Source of the DNA: an uncultured Acetatifactor sp.
GTDB taxonomy: Bacteria; Bacillota; Clostridia; Lachnospirales; Lachnospiraceae
Length of the DNA stretch: 64,000 nt
Assembly (NCBI GenBank): GCA_910577235.1
Contig: CAJTMX010000015.1
Span: forward strand, 31,293 to 95,292
Direction: 5' to 3'
The notes under the pieces are model-generated. The model saw nothing but the letters and a program-made list of their open reading frames with translations, was not told where the DNA came from and did no database searches. The position numbers were made by a program, and so were the translations under genes. Of this stretch, positions 52,121-61,434 are shown piece after piece. Position 1 is the stretch's first letter; every line of letters starts with the position of its first letter.

Positions 52121-53517
52121 TCCGCGTTTTTTCCGGTAGTGATCTTCTTGATCCACTTTCCCCCCCGGAGACGGAACACACACCACACTGTCTTGACAAT
52201 CTGGTCAGACTTCAGACAGGTGTATATCCAGAATGCCGGAAATCCCAGTTTGAATCCGGCCAGCAGCCCGAGAGGAATGGACAGCATCCACAGGAAGATA
52301 TTGTCCGTCAGCATCAGCATCCTGGTGTCTCCCCCGCCCCGCAGCACGCCTTTGGTCATGATGCTGTTGGTGGACTGGAAGATCATGATAAAGCCTATGG
52401 CGTCCATGAGCTGCCGCGCCACCTCCATAGTCTCCGGGGACATATTGTAAGCGTGGATCACAGGGCCGCTGATCAGCCGGATCACCAGTGCGGCAAAAAG
52501 TCCCAGGCCAAGTCCCAGACCCAGAAAGGCATAGCCCTGATCCAGGGCCTTTTCCCGGTCCCCTTCCCCCAGGGTCTGTCCGGTGACAATAGCCCCTGCC
52601 TGCGCCACTCCCTGCGCCAATACATTGCTCATCTGCTGGGTGACGCTGGTGACGGCGTTGGCCGCCACAAACGCCATGCTCAGATGTCCCACCACCATTG
52701 CCACGGTGTTGTTGCCGATGGCCAGTATGCCGTCGCTGACCAGCACCGGAATGCTGATCCGTATGTATTCCCCCAGCAGATCCGCTGTTTTCATAAAAAG
52801 GTGCCTGATCCGAAAGCCGATAGCCCTGTCAAAAAAGAACAGATAACCGCAGATCACACCCGCCTCAAACACTCTGGCGATCAGCGTCCCCAGAGCCGCC
52901 CCGGCTATGCCCATCCGGGGCATTCCCAACTTGCCGAAGATCAGGCCGTAATTGGCTGCCAGGTTCACGCAGAAAGCACCGATGGAAACATACAGCGGCA
53001 GCCTCACCTGCCCTACGCTGCGCAGTACGATGGTGCAGACCAGGGACAGTCCCAAAAAGAAATAGGTGACAACGGAATACCTGAAATAGGTGATTCCCAA
53101 AGAGATAATGGATTGTTCCGGGGTGTACATCTTCATAATGGAGCCGGGTATGACCAGGGTGGCGGCGGCAAACAGAAAAGCCAGCGCCAGCGTCAGGCGC
53201 ACCATGATACAGACGGTCTTTTTGAGCGCCTCCGCCGCCTTTTGGGGTTCGCTCTCCCGCATCCCCCAGTACCTGGATACCAGCACCGAGGCCCCCATGC
53301 CCAGCCCCATGCATAATATATGGTAAATATTTATAAACTGATTGGCCAGGGAGGTGGCGGACAGCGCCTCCTCCGAAAGTCTGCCCACCATGATGGTGTC
53401 CAGCATATTTACGCCTATGGTGATCAGGCTTTGCAGCGCGATGGGCAGCGCCAGCGCCAGCACTCTGAGATAAAATTCCCTGTCTCCCGAAAAGAGTTTC
53501 TTCAAGATCTTGATCAA
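52096..53517 (-). CDS. MATE-family efflux protein, second copy
   Basis: A 473-residue protein of twelve helices beginning LALALPIALQSLITIGVNML and DTIMVGRLSEEALSATSLAN, the MATE signature. It is only distantly similar to the first MATE gene (39139), so not a recent duplicate. Its C-terminus overlaps the small-protein terminator. It ends the strand before the GH51 gene by 56 bases and may be in the same transcript as the upstream carbohydrate genes. Confidence 0.92.
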   Translation of the reverse strand: MIKILKKLFSGDREFYLRVLALALPIALQSLITIGVNMLDTIMVGRLSEEALSATSLANQFINIYHILCMGLGMGASVLVSRYWGMRESEPQKAAEALKKTVCIMVRLTLALAFLFAAATLVIPGSIMKMYTPEQSIISLGITYFRYSVVTYFFLGLSLVCTIVLRSVGQVRLPLYVSIGAFCVNLAANYGLIFGKLGMPRMGIAGAALGTLIARVFEAGVICGYLFFFDRAIGFRIRHLFMKTADLLGEYIRISIPVLVSDGILAIGNNTVAMVVGHLSMAFVAANAVTSVTQQMSNVLAQGVAQAGAIVTGQTLGEGDREKALDQGYAFLGLGLGLGLFAALVIRLISGPVIHAYNMSPETMEVARQLMDAIGFIMIFQSTNSIMTKGVLRGGGDTRMLMLTDNIFLWMLSIPLGLLAGFKLGFPAFWIYTCLKSDQIVKTVWCVFRLRGGKWIKKITTGKNAEEKRLPAG

Positions 53518-53573
53518 TTATCCATCCCTCTCGCGTTATGCCGCCGCATATTTCCGCTCCGGCCATTGGGTTT

Positions 53574-55199
53574 TCAGCTCATCCGCCCATCCGGTCCGGG
53601 CAGTTTCTTCATAAGAATGACATTCCAGGACAGAGGCTTAACATGGGTTTTTAATCTCCCCTTTTCAAAGATTCCGCCCCGGTGTATCCCGGGTTTGATA
53701 CAATCCGGCTGTTCATAGGTATTTCTCAGCTCCAGATCGGCACTGAAGATCTCCTGATGCTCCTCAAAAACATATCCTTCAAAGCCGCTCACATCCACGG
53801 TCAGGGGATATTCGTTCTCCTGGCTGCGGTTGACGACAAACACCGCCAGCCGCCCCTTCTCCCTGTCCCAGGCCGAGGCCGCGTCTATGTAGTCCAGCCC
53901 CTCCTTGCCGGTATACTGGGAAGTGTCGTCGATGGCATATCCGGGCAGGTCAAACGTCTCGCTCTCCACCGCTGTGCGCATGGAAGTGCCCCGGGCATAC
54001 TCCATCATCTGCGTAAAGGCATAGTGGGACGCCGATTTCCACACATGTTCCCGGTTGGCGGAGCACAGCGCGCCCAGCCCTCCCGTCATACATCCAATCT
54101 TCACCCTGTCCGCATGGCGCAGAAACGCCAGTTGGATTGACACCATGGACAACATCTGCAACATGTCTCCTCCCTGTATGAAACGCTCCGTCATATTGTC
54201 CGGGTCATGGAGCACATATTTCTTTTCGGGATCAAATCTGTAGTGGGCCCTGATCATATTGTGATAGCCGTAACCGGGATGCAGCGGGCTGTTGGGCCGG
54301 ATCATGGCGCCGTACTCGTCGATGGAGAGCATGAGCCGCTTGGGAGACCGGCACTTGGCCGCGACCAGATCGCACAGCGCTACCTCCGTATTGATGAAGT
54401 CCTCATAGTATGCCGCACCGCCCAGCAGCGCCTTGATATCTCCGGGAGGCGCGCTGTGGTAGTGATGCATGGAGAGATAATCCACGGACTCAAAGCACTC
54501 CTGCAGCACCGTCTCCTCCCATTGGGGGTAGTGATCCATGAACGGAGCAGAGGAGGCGCAGACCGCCGTCTCGATCCTGCCGTCAATCCATTTGATGGCC
54601 TTGGACACTTCGTTAGCCCGCACCCCGTAACCTCTGGGGTCCTTGTCCCAGGAACCGATCTGCCAGGGACCGTCCATCTCGTTTCCCAAATACCATGTCC
54701 TGACATCGTAAGGTTTCTCATGACCGTTCTTCCGGCGCAGGTCGGACCACCAGGTTCCGCCCTCGTGGTTGGTGTACTCCACCAGGTCCATGGCGTCCCG
54801 CATGTCTCCTGTGCCCAGGTTGACGGTGTACAGCGGCTCCGCCTGTACTTTTTCTGCCCATTGTAAATATTCGTCATGCCCCACTTCGTTGGTGATATAC
54901 TGATGCCATGCGGGGTCAAGCCTGACCTTGCGCTGTTCTTTAGGCCCTATGGAGTCTTTCCAGTCCCAAGCCGACACAAAGTTTCCTCCCGGCAGCCGCA
55001 CCGCCGGCATATCCGTGGCCCGCAGCGCTTCGATAAAATCCTGTCTAAATCCCTGTCCGTCCGCTGTGGGATGCTTGGGATTAAACATGGTGCCGTTCAC
55101 CATGGTGCCGATGGGCTCCAGAAAAGTGCTGAATAGTCTGGGGGATATCTCCCCCACTTCGTAGGATGGATGTACCGTGATCTTTGCCTGTTCCGCCAT
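53574..55199 (-). CDS. Alpha-L-arabinofuranosidase, GH51
   Basis: Predicted 541 residues from the ATG at 55199, which directly follows the CTCTAATAAGGAGG end of the structured leader; the frame is open upstream to 55340 only by chance. GH51 hallmarks: ISPRLFSTFLEPIG near the start, RLPGGNFVSAWDW, the acid/base glutamate in TWYLGNEMDGPW and the nucleophile in MLSIDEYGAM. It removes arabinose side chains from arabinoxylan or arabinan oligosaccharides inside the cell (no signal peptide). Confidence 0.93.
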   Translation of the reverse strand: MAEQAKITVHPSYEVGEISPRLFSTFLEPIGTMVNGTMFNPKHPTADGQGFRQDFIEALRATDMPAVRLPGGNFVSAWDWKDSIGPKEQRKVRLDPAWHQYITNEVGHDEYLQWAEKVQAEPLYTVNLGTGDMRDAMDLVEYTNHEGGTWWSDLRRKNGHEKPYDVRTWYLGNEMDGPWQIGSWDKDPRGYGVRANEVSKAIKWIDGRIETAVCASSAPFMDHYPQWEETVLQECFESVDYLSMHHYHSAPPGDIKALLGGAAYYEDFINTEVALCDLVAAKCRSPKRLMLSIDEYGAMIRPNSPLHPGYGYHNMIRAHYRFDPEKKYVLHDPDNMTERFIQGGDMLQMLSMVSIQLAFLRHADRVKIGCMTGGLGALCSANREHVWKSASHYAFTQMMEYARGTSMRTAVESETFDLPGYAIDDTSQYTGKEGLDYIDAASAWDREKGRLAVFVVNRSQENEYPLTVDVSGFEGYVFEEHQEIFSADLELRNTYEQPDCIKPGIHRGGIFEKGRLKTHVKPLSWNVILMKKLPGPDGRMS

Positions 55200-55205
55200 C
55201 TTTGT

Positions 55206-55317
55206 CCTCCTTATTAGAGTTCTGCATTTTCCCTCCGCGCGCGCCCCCCTTGATCCATATGCGGCCGATACAACGGCCGCACATGGATCAGCCCGCGCTA
55301 CGGGAATCTGCTGTTTA
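55206..55317 (-). ncRNA. Conserved structured 5' leader, copy 2 (before GH51)
   Basis: Minus strand begins CACTAAACAGCAGATTCCC, closes with GGGAAAATGC (GCAnATTCCC/GGGAAnATGC stem, 55302-55311 with 55224-55233), contains GCGCG/CGCGC and a 17-bp hairpin (arms 55251-55267 and 55274-55290, one G-T), and ends CTCTAATAAGGAGG before the GH51 start. The outer parts match the leader at 28822-28926; the inner stems differ in sequence but keep the nested form. Confidence 0.55.
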
Positions 55318-55336
55318 GTGTTCCGCAAAAAATTTA

Positions 55337-57658
55337 TCAATCCACAAATATTTTCCTCAGGAATGCGTTGGCGCAGTGTCTCCAGAATGTCCAGTCATGA
55401 TAGCCGTAACCCTCGAAAGTGACGATGGGCACCCCCGCCGCCAGCACGGTCTCCTCGCTCTCCTTTGTGTCCTGGTATCCGCCCTCCTGGGTGCCGCAGG
55501 CCACAAACAACAGGCGGAACTTCTCGGCAAATTCCCTGGGGTCCAGCAGGACGGAGCTGTAGTCCACCTCCTCATTGCGTATGGTCAGTCCGCCGGAGAA
55601 AATACCGGCCCAGGCAAACAGTTGGGGATTGGCGAACACACATCTCTGGGTCTGCATCCCTCCCATGGACAGTCCGGCCATGGCCCTGTGCAGCCGGTCG
55701 GGAACGGTTCTGTAAGTTCTGTCGATAAACGCCACTCCGCTGTCCGCCAGCTCTTCCGCAAACGCGCCCATGGCGGGATGATAGTTCCCGCTCTCCGGAA
55801 AACTGTAGCCCGTGTTCATGACTATGAGCATCTCCTGCATCTGGCCTGCCGCTATCAGATTGTCCGCCAGATTGGCAAGCTTGCCCTGCCAGATCCATCC
55901 CGACTCGTTCTCCCCGCCTCCATGCTGCAGATAGAGCACCGGGTATCTGCGCTCCGGCTCCCTGTCATAGGAGGCCGGGGTATAGACATAGCACAGCTTG
56001 ACGCGCCCCGTCTCCGACGATCTATAGTAGTTTAGCCGCACGGCTCCGTGGGGAACCTGCCTGAGCCTGTACTCCTCAAAATCCTCCTCCGGCATCTCCA
56101 GATAATTGATGGCCCGAAAACCGCCATAGCCCACCGGAGCGTTGCCGTCCAGCACATCCACGCCGTTCACTTTGACGCCGTAATAGTGAAATCCCTTCTC
56201 AATGCCCTTCACCTCGCAGGTCCACCAGCCGTCTGCGTCCTGCTCCATGGCAAAGCTGCCCATGCCCCAGATATCTACCTCCACGGTGTTCGCGCCCCCG
56301 GCCCGCAGCCAGAACCTGGCCCTGCCCTCCGCCGCGTCCAGCACCTGCGCTCCGCTGTGCTCGTCCCGGTACCTCCCGGCGGGTCTGCCCATCTCGTCCA
56401 CGGCATGGATCAATCCCTTATAGATAGGATCAAACATCAAAATATGTTCGGCAAAGGTCTGACGGTCCAACTGCTCTTTAGACAGCTCCGGCTCCCGGTA
56501 TGTAAAAGGCCCCTCCTGTCCCTCCGGGCTGTCTCCCCGGAAGATCAGCTCCGCAAAATCCTTTAAGCTGGCCCTCCACACATGCCACTCATGATGTCCC
56601 GGATAGTTCCTCTGCCCCCCGGCCACTCCCAGCTTTGCAAGCTGATCCGTATATACTCTCTGACTCTCGTCCAGTCCGCTCTCACCCTCGCCTGCGGTCA
56701 TAAGAACCGTCTCCATGGGATATTCCCCATGGCGGCTTATGATCTGCTCCATCTCCTGATCTCTCAGACCTGAGAACACACCCAGATGGGCAAACAGTTC
56801 CTGGAACCTGGCTACGATGCGGGTGGCTTGGGCCGATCCCAGGGAAAGCCCCGCCATGGCTCTGTTGCTTCTGCCCTTCTTTACCCGGAAATTACTCTCG
56901 ATAAACGGGATAACGCTCTCCTTTATCTCCCAGCCAAAGTCTCCGGGGAAAAACACGGGGTCCTCGTCCTGCAAAAACGCGTATCCGCAGCACATCACCA
57001 CCAACATCTCCCGGCATTTTCCCTCCGCGATCAGATTGTCCATGATAAAATTCAGCTTACCGTTCCAGATCCACCCCGTCTCATCCTCCCCCACGCCGTG
57101 CTGCACATAGAGTACCGGATATTTTTTTTCCGGCTCCGCACCGTAGGAAGGGGGTGTGTACACATAGCACTTCTTGGCATGGCCGTTGACACAGGATATA
57201 TAGGTTCGGATCTGTACTTCCCCGTGGGGCACATCCTTCAAAAACCAAAAGTCCTCCCCCTCCCTGGGCACCTCAAAAAAATTGGTGGCGCCAAAACAGC
57301 CGTAGGCCACAGGGGCGACCGGGTTCGTCACCTGTACGCCGTCCACATACCAGAAATGGTAATGGAAACCCGGGGCGATACCCGACACGGTTCTGGAAAA
57401 GCAGCCGTCCTCCCCTTTGTGGAGAGCGATGCGCTCCCTGCCCATACTGCCCCCCACTCCGGCTACCTCCACGGTCTGAGCCGTAGGAGCGTACATGGAA
57501 AAGGTCACGTCCCCGTTTTCCTCCAATCGCGCCCCCCAAATGTCGTCCCTGTATTTCAAACGGGGCTTTCCGTTTTTCTCCTCCACATAGACCCTGCTGT
57601 ATATAGGGTCAAAAAAAAGCGGATGCATTGTCAGCGCTTGATTTCTCTTTGTCTGCAT
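55337..57658 (-). CDS. Tandem-domain carbohydrate esterase (two E-set + CE1 units)
   Basis: A 773-residue protein made of two similar halves. Each half has an E-set/CBM48-like beta domain (residues ~10-130 and ~400-520; compare GDVTFSMYAPTAQTVEVAGV and GRARFWLRAGGANTVEVDIW), then an esterase D-type alpha/beta hydrolase. The nucleophile elbows are MAGLSLGSAQATR and MAGLSMGGMQTQR and the histidines sit in GHHEWHVWR and GYHDWTFWR, so both halves look catalytic. Relatives are feruloyl or acetyl xylan esterases. No signal peptide, so it works on imported oligosaccharides together with the GH51 enzyme. ATG has CAGGAGG upstream. Confidence 0.85.
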   Translation of the reverse strand: MQTKRNQALTMHPLFFDPIYSRVYVEEKNGKPRLKYRDDIWGARLEENGDVTFSMYAPTAQTVEVAGVGGSMGRERIALHKGEDGCFSRTVSGIAPGFHYHFWYVDGVQVTNPVAPVAYGCFGATNFFEVPREGEDFWFLKDVPHGEVQIRTYISCVNGHAKKCYVYTPPSYGAEPEKKYPVLYVQHGVGEDETGWIWNGKLNFIMDNLIAEGKCREMLVVMCCGYAFLQDEDPVFFPGDFGWEIKESVIPFIESNFRVKKGRSNRAMAGLSLGSAQATRIVARFQELFAHLGVFSGLRDQEMEQIISRHGEYPMETVLMTAGEGESGLDESQRVYTDQLAKLGVAGGQRNYPGHHEWHVWRASLKDFAELIFRGDSPEGQEGPFTYREPELSKEQLDRQTFAEHILMFDPIYKGLIHAVDEMGRPAGRYRDEHSGAQVLDAAEGRARFWLRAGGANTVEVDIWGMGSFAMEQDADGWWTCEVKGIEKGFHYYGVKVNGVDVLDGNAPVGYGGFRAINYLEMPEEDFEEYRLRQVPHGAVRLNYYRSSETGRVKLCYVYTPASYDREPERRYPVLYLQHGGGENESGWIWQGKLANLADNLIAAGQMQEMLIVMNTGYSFPESGNYHPAMGAFAEELADSGVAFIDRTYRTVPDRLHRAMAGLSMGGMQTQRCVFANPQLFAWAGIFSGGLTIRNEEVDYSSVLLDPREFAEKFRLLFVACGTQEGGYQDTKESEETVLAAGVPIVTFEGYGYHDWTFWRHCANAFLRKIFVD

Positions 57659-57706
57659 ATCTTCCCTCCTGCAATTTTTCCTTGTATTTTCTTATATTTC
57701 TCCCTG

Positions 57707-58738
57707 TTACGGTTTTCCGCTGCTCTCCCGGATAAAATAGAGCGGTGCCAGCTCTCTTCTGATGGGAATATCCATCTGTGGGTTTAGCGTCACGATATCC
57801 AGCGCCGCCTGGGCCATCTCGTACACCGGCACGTCCACCGACGACAGAGGCGGCTTGTTGTACTTAAGTATCTCGGAGTCCTCGAAGAAGATCAGCCGTA
57901 TGTCCTCCGGTATCCGCAGCCCCCTGTCATGACAGCAGTCCACGATCCCTCCTGCCAGCCGACAGTCCGCCACCAGCCACGCCGAGGGCAGCTCCACATG
58001 GGTCAATACTTTTTCCGCGGCTCCATAGCCGTTTTCATAGCTGCTGTACTCCAGGTACGCGTTCCAGTCCTCCTTCACTTTGATCCCCAGATCCCGGCAG
58101 CCGTAGGCATATCCCGCCTCCATCTTCCTCTCGGAACGATTGTTGTTGTTAAAACCGATAAACGCCGCCGTTTTCACATCCGGGGCTGCCATGTACGCAA
58201 TGCACTGCTCCCCGGTGCGGTAGGTATCCATCATGATGCAATGGAACCTGGCGCTCTCCCGTTCAATGAGTATGATGGGCACGGAGTACTCTCCCTGTTC
58301 CAGCTCCCGCTGATCCGCCGTGGACAGACCGCTGATGATGGCTCCGCTGATCCGGTTGCCTGAGAGCATATCCACATGGGTCATCAGCTCCCCCGGCTTA
58401 TAGGGCTGTATCACCATCTCCACTTTACACTTTTTTCGCTCCGCAGCCTCATACAATCCCCTGATAAATCTGCCCAGGCGGGAATTCAGACTGTCCATGC
58501 GCCAAAAAACGGCGATCACATAGGGAATCTCCTCCTCTGCATGCCGCAGCCGCCGGGCGTAGATATTGGGGCGGTAATTCATTTCCCGCGCCATATCCTG
58601 CACCCTCTTCTGCGTCTCCTTGGAGATACGCACGCTGTCTCCTCTCCCCCCAAGAACCACCGAGACAGTGCTCCTGGATACTCCCAGCCTCTCCGCAATC
58701 TCCTTGATCTGCGCTCCCGCAGTCCTCTTTTCCTCCAT
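57707..58738 (-). CDS. LacI-family transcriptional regulator
   Basis: A 343-residue protein: N-terminal HTH (IKEIAERLGVSRSTVSVVLG) and hinge helix (YRPNIYARRLRHAEEE), then a periplasmic-binding-protein-like effector domain (TAAFIGFNNNNRSERK, SVDVPVYEMAQAALDIV). Probably controls the adjacent hemicellulose genes; an operator-like site overlaps its own start point, suggesting autorepression. Effector sugar not predictable. Confidence 0.92.
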   Translation of the reverse strand: MEEKRTAGAQIKEIAERLGVSRSTVSVVLGGRGDSVRISKETQKRVQDMAREMNYRPNIYARRLRHAEEEIPYVIAVFWRMDSLNSRLGRFIRGLYEAAERKKCKVEMVIQPYKPGELMTHVDMLSGNRISGAIISGLSTADQRELEQGEYSVPIILIERESARFHCIMMDTYRTGEQCIAYMAAPDVKTAAFIGFNNNNRSERKMEAGYAYGCRDLGIKVKEDWNAYLEYSSYENGYGAAEKVLTHVELPSAWLVADCRLAGGIVDCCHDRGLRIPEDIRLIFFEDSEILKYNKPPLSSVDVPVYEMAQAALDIVTLNPQMDIPIRRELAPLYFIRESSGKP

Positions 58739-58853
58739 ACCTACGGCCCATCCTTTTCCGGCATATCCCGCCCTTGAATGCCATGTGTGTTCTTTGCATC
58801 CAACCCGTCAATGTCTCAGGTATGCCGTTGTATGACTGCTATAATGATTAATT

Positions 58854-58905
58854 TGCTAAATCGTTTCTGCAATTTAAGATTAATGGATTTACAAACCTTT
58901 GTCAA
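58854..58905 (-). promoter_or_regulatory. lacI-type promoter with LacI operator-like site
   Basis: Minus strand TTGACA (58900-58905), 17-base spacer, TAATCT (58877-58882). At the start point lies TGCnnAAnCGnTTnnGCA (58854-58871), a palindrome with the central CG typical of LacI-family operators. Placement at +1 fits repression of its own gene. The remaining 58739-58853 and 58906-59017 hold no gene. Confidence 0.65.
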
Positions 58906-59017
58906 TTGGATGCATTTTAGAAATAGCACAAGTATTTTTAGCAATATTTCATAATCTGCCCCAAAACACCTTTGAAAAAATTAGATTTGATAACTGCTAA
59001 TTCGTTATAGTTATTTG

Positions 59018-59047
59018 TTGACACGGATATGTCAGCCATGCTAATGT
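59018..59047 (+). promoter_or_regulatory. Promoter candidate of the serine hydrolase genes
   Basis: TTGACA (59018-59023), 18-base spacer, TAATGT (59042-59047); the stretch TGACACGGATATGTCA around the -35 is a short inverted repeat that could bind a regulator. About 150 bases before the ATG at 59199. Confidence 0.5.
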
Positions 59048-59198
59048 TAATATGAAAATAGATTCCGGGATATACATAGTTTCCTAAAATATGGGGATGT
59101 CCCACTGCTCCCTGTCCGGACGCTCCGGCAATCACACAGGGAACATCGGTTCCGTGGACTGCCCCGGGAACACGCAAAGCGCAAATAGGAGGTACATT

Positions 59199-60187
59199 AT
59201 GGCAACTGTGAAAGATATAGATATGCTCCTGGAAGGTTTCGTGAAGAGAGGGCTGCCGGGCTGTTCGCTCAAGGTCATGCAGCGGGGAAACACCCTGTAC
59301 GAGGGCTACTTCGGCTACACGGACCTATCTGGCGACACTCCCGTCACAAAAGACACTCTCTTCCGCCAGGCTTCCATGTCCAAGATCCCCCTTTACACAG
59401 CCATGATGCTGCTCTACCAGCGGGGAAAATTCCTGTTGACGGACCCGGTGGGCAACTACCTTCCGGAATGGAAGGAGAGCAAAAAATATGTGCGCCATCC
59501 CAACGGCTATGTGGAGATCGTGCCCACCCGGGCCCCCATCACCATCCGGGACACGCTCTCCATGAAATGCGGGCTCCCCTACTGTAATTCCGACGCTCCC
59601 ACGGAGGACATCACACTGCGGGGCATGCAGGAGTGCATGAGGCCGCTCTGGGCCAAAGGCCACTATACCCTGCAGGAGCCATTTTCTTGCAGGGAGACGC
59701 GGAGCGCATGGTGGCGCTCTATGCTCTGGACGGAGAGGGACAATATGTCCCGGGGCCGGATTTCTTTGACAAAAAACATCTGCCCGGGCCGGAAAACGAG
59801 GCGGGATGGGCCCGGCTTTTTTCCAATGTGGAAGACTACTCTCACTTGATGCAGATGTTGGCCTGCGGCGGCGTATGGGAAGGCAGGCGCATCCTGTCCC
59901 CGGGAACCATCGACCTGATGCGTTCCAACGGGTTGGACGAGACACAGCTGGCGGATTTCCCCGACGCCGGATACGGCTACGGATACGGTTTTCGCACGCT
60001 GATCGCCAGAGCCAAGGGTGACTTAAACGGCTCCGTAGGCTCCTTCGGCTGGACCGGAGGTTTCGGAACATGGTGCGAGGCAGATCCCCAGGAAGGGCTG
60101 TCCATCGTCTATATGCACAACCTGATCCCCAGCGGTGAACAATACTACCACCCCCGGGTACGTACCGTCTGCTACGGACTGTTGTAA
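59199..60187 (+). pseudogene. Beta-lactamase-fold serine hydrolase, internally deleted and frameshifted
   Basis: ATG after AGGAGG. The first ~165 codons match the next gene (QASMSK with the SxxK catalytic pair at residues 59-62), up to GHYTLQE. From there the frame is wrong; a second frame starting near FLQGDAERMVALYAL carries the remaining ~155 residues to CYGLL. Compared with the intact paralogue, about 55 codons including the YxN-type motif are missing, and CTGCAGGAG / TTGCAGGGAG at the join (59667-59695) look like a deletion between short direct repeats. Product would lack the active site, so inactive. Confidence 0.8.
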
Positions 60188-60222
60188 CGCGGCCGCACCC
60201 GGGGCGGGAAAGAGAGGACAAA

Positions 60223-61419
60223 ATGGCTGATTTTAAGGAACTGGACAGACTGTTACAAAAATATGTGGACGACGGACTGCCAAGCTGCGGCTGCGTCATC
60301 GCCAGAAAAGGAGAAATCCTCTATGAAAACTATTTTGGCTGGGCCGACATGGAGGCGAAGGTCCGGCTGGACGCAAGCCATGTGTTCCGGCAGGCTTCCC
60401 TGACCAAGATCGCCATGTACACCGCGGCGATGATGCTCTTTGAGCAGGGGCGTTTTCTCATGACAGACCCCCTATACGAATATTTTCCCGAATTTAAAAA
60501 TGCCACCAAGCTGGTGACTAAGCCAAACGGGCTGTTGGAGGTGGTGCCGGTGGACAATCCCATCCTGGTGAGGCATATCTTCCAAATGACATGCGGACTC
60601 CCCTACGAAATGATCATGGGCGGCGTTCCGGTGCAGCACCCCACGGCTGCAGCCATGGCCAGGGAGATGACAAAGCTGCGGGAAAAAGGATACTTCACAC
60701 TGCGGGAGCAGATCAGAGCCGCCGCCCGGGTTCCCCTGGCCTTTGAGCCTGGCACCCGGTTCCTGTACGGATTCGCCAGCGAACTTACGGCCGGACTTCT
60801 GGAGGAGATCTGCGGCAAGAGCGCGGAACTGGTGATCAAGGAAATGCTCTTTGACCCTCTGGGAATGGACAGCTCCGCCAATTTCCTGTGCGGTGATCTG
60901 GAGGAGAGACTGGTGAAGGATTACTACCTAAAGCCCGGAAAGAGCCTGGGGGACGAGGACGCTTTCTTCCTGCCGACCCCTGAGCAGGAGGCCAGGTTCG
61001 TGGGGCCTCTGGGAACCGTTCCCGGTTTCTCCCGGGTCATCACCAACTGCCGGGACTACACAAAGCTGATGCAGATGCTGGCCTGTGGCGGCTCCTACAA
61101 CGGAGTAAAACTGCTGGGCCGCAAGACCATCGACCTGATGCGCTGTAACGCACTCAGCCCCCAGGTGTTAAAAGAGGATTTCACCAACAATTATCTGGCG
61201 GGCTACGGATACGGCTACGGAGTACGCATGCTGCTGGATCGGTATGCGGGACAGCACAACGGTATTCCCGGTCAGTTCGGATGGACCGGCGGTTCGGGAA
61301 CCTGGGCGGAGGCCTCCCCGGAGGAGGGCCTGTCCGTGGTATACATGCACAATCTACAGCCCAACCTGGAAGAATACCATCATCTGCGGATGCGGGCTAC
61401 GGCTTACGGTTGTCTGTGA
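60223..61419 (+). CDS. Beta-lactamase-family serine hydrolase (esterase/peptidase type)
   Basis: A 398-residue class C beta-lactamase-like protein without a signal peptide. SxxK is QASLTK (Ser59-Lys62), the YxN equivalent is in RFLYGFASEL, and GWTGGSGTW near the C-terminus fills the KTG position. Cytoplasmic members of this fold act as esterases or D-amino peptidases rather than lactamases. 35 bases after the pseudogene, same strand; the neighbours suggest deacylation of plant oligosaccharides (inference). Confidence 0.88.
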   Translation: MADFKELDRLLQKYVDDGLPSCGCVIARKGEILYENYFGWADMEAKVRLDASHVFRQASLTKIAMYTAAMMLFEQGRFLMTDPLYEYFPEFKNATKLVTKPNGLLEVVPVDNPILVRHIFQMTCGLPYEMIMGGVPVQHPTAAAMAREMTKLREKGYFTLREQIRAAARVPLAFEPGTRFLYGFASELTAGLLEEICGKSAELVIKEMLFDPLGMDSSANFLCGDLEERLVKDYYLKPGKSLGDEDAFFLPTPEQEARFVGPLGTVPGFSRVITNCRDYTKLMQMLACGGSYNGVKLLGRKTIDLMRCNALSPQVLKEDFTNNYLAGYGYGYGVRMLLDRYAGQHNGIPGQFGWTGGSGTWAEASPEEGLSVVYMHNLQPNLEEYHHLRMRATAYGCL

Positions 61420-61434
61420 GGATTGTTTAGTCCG

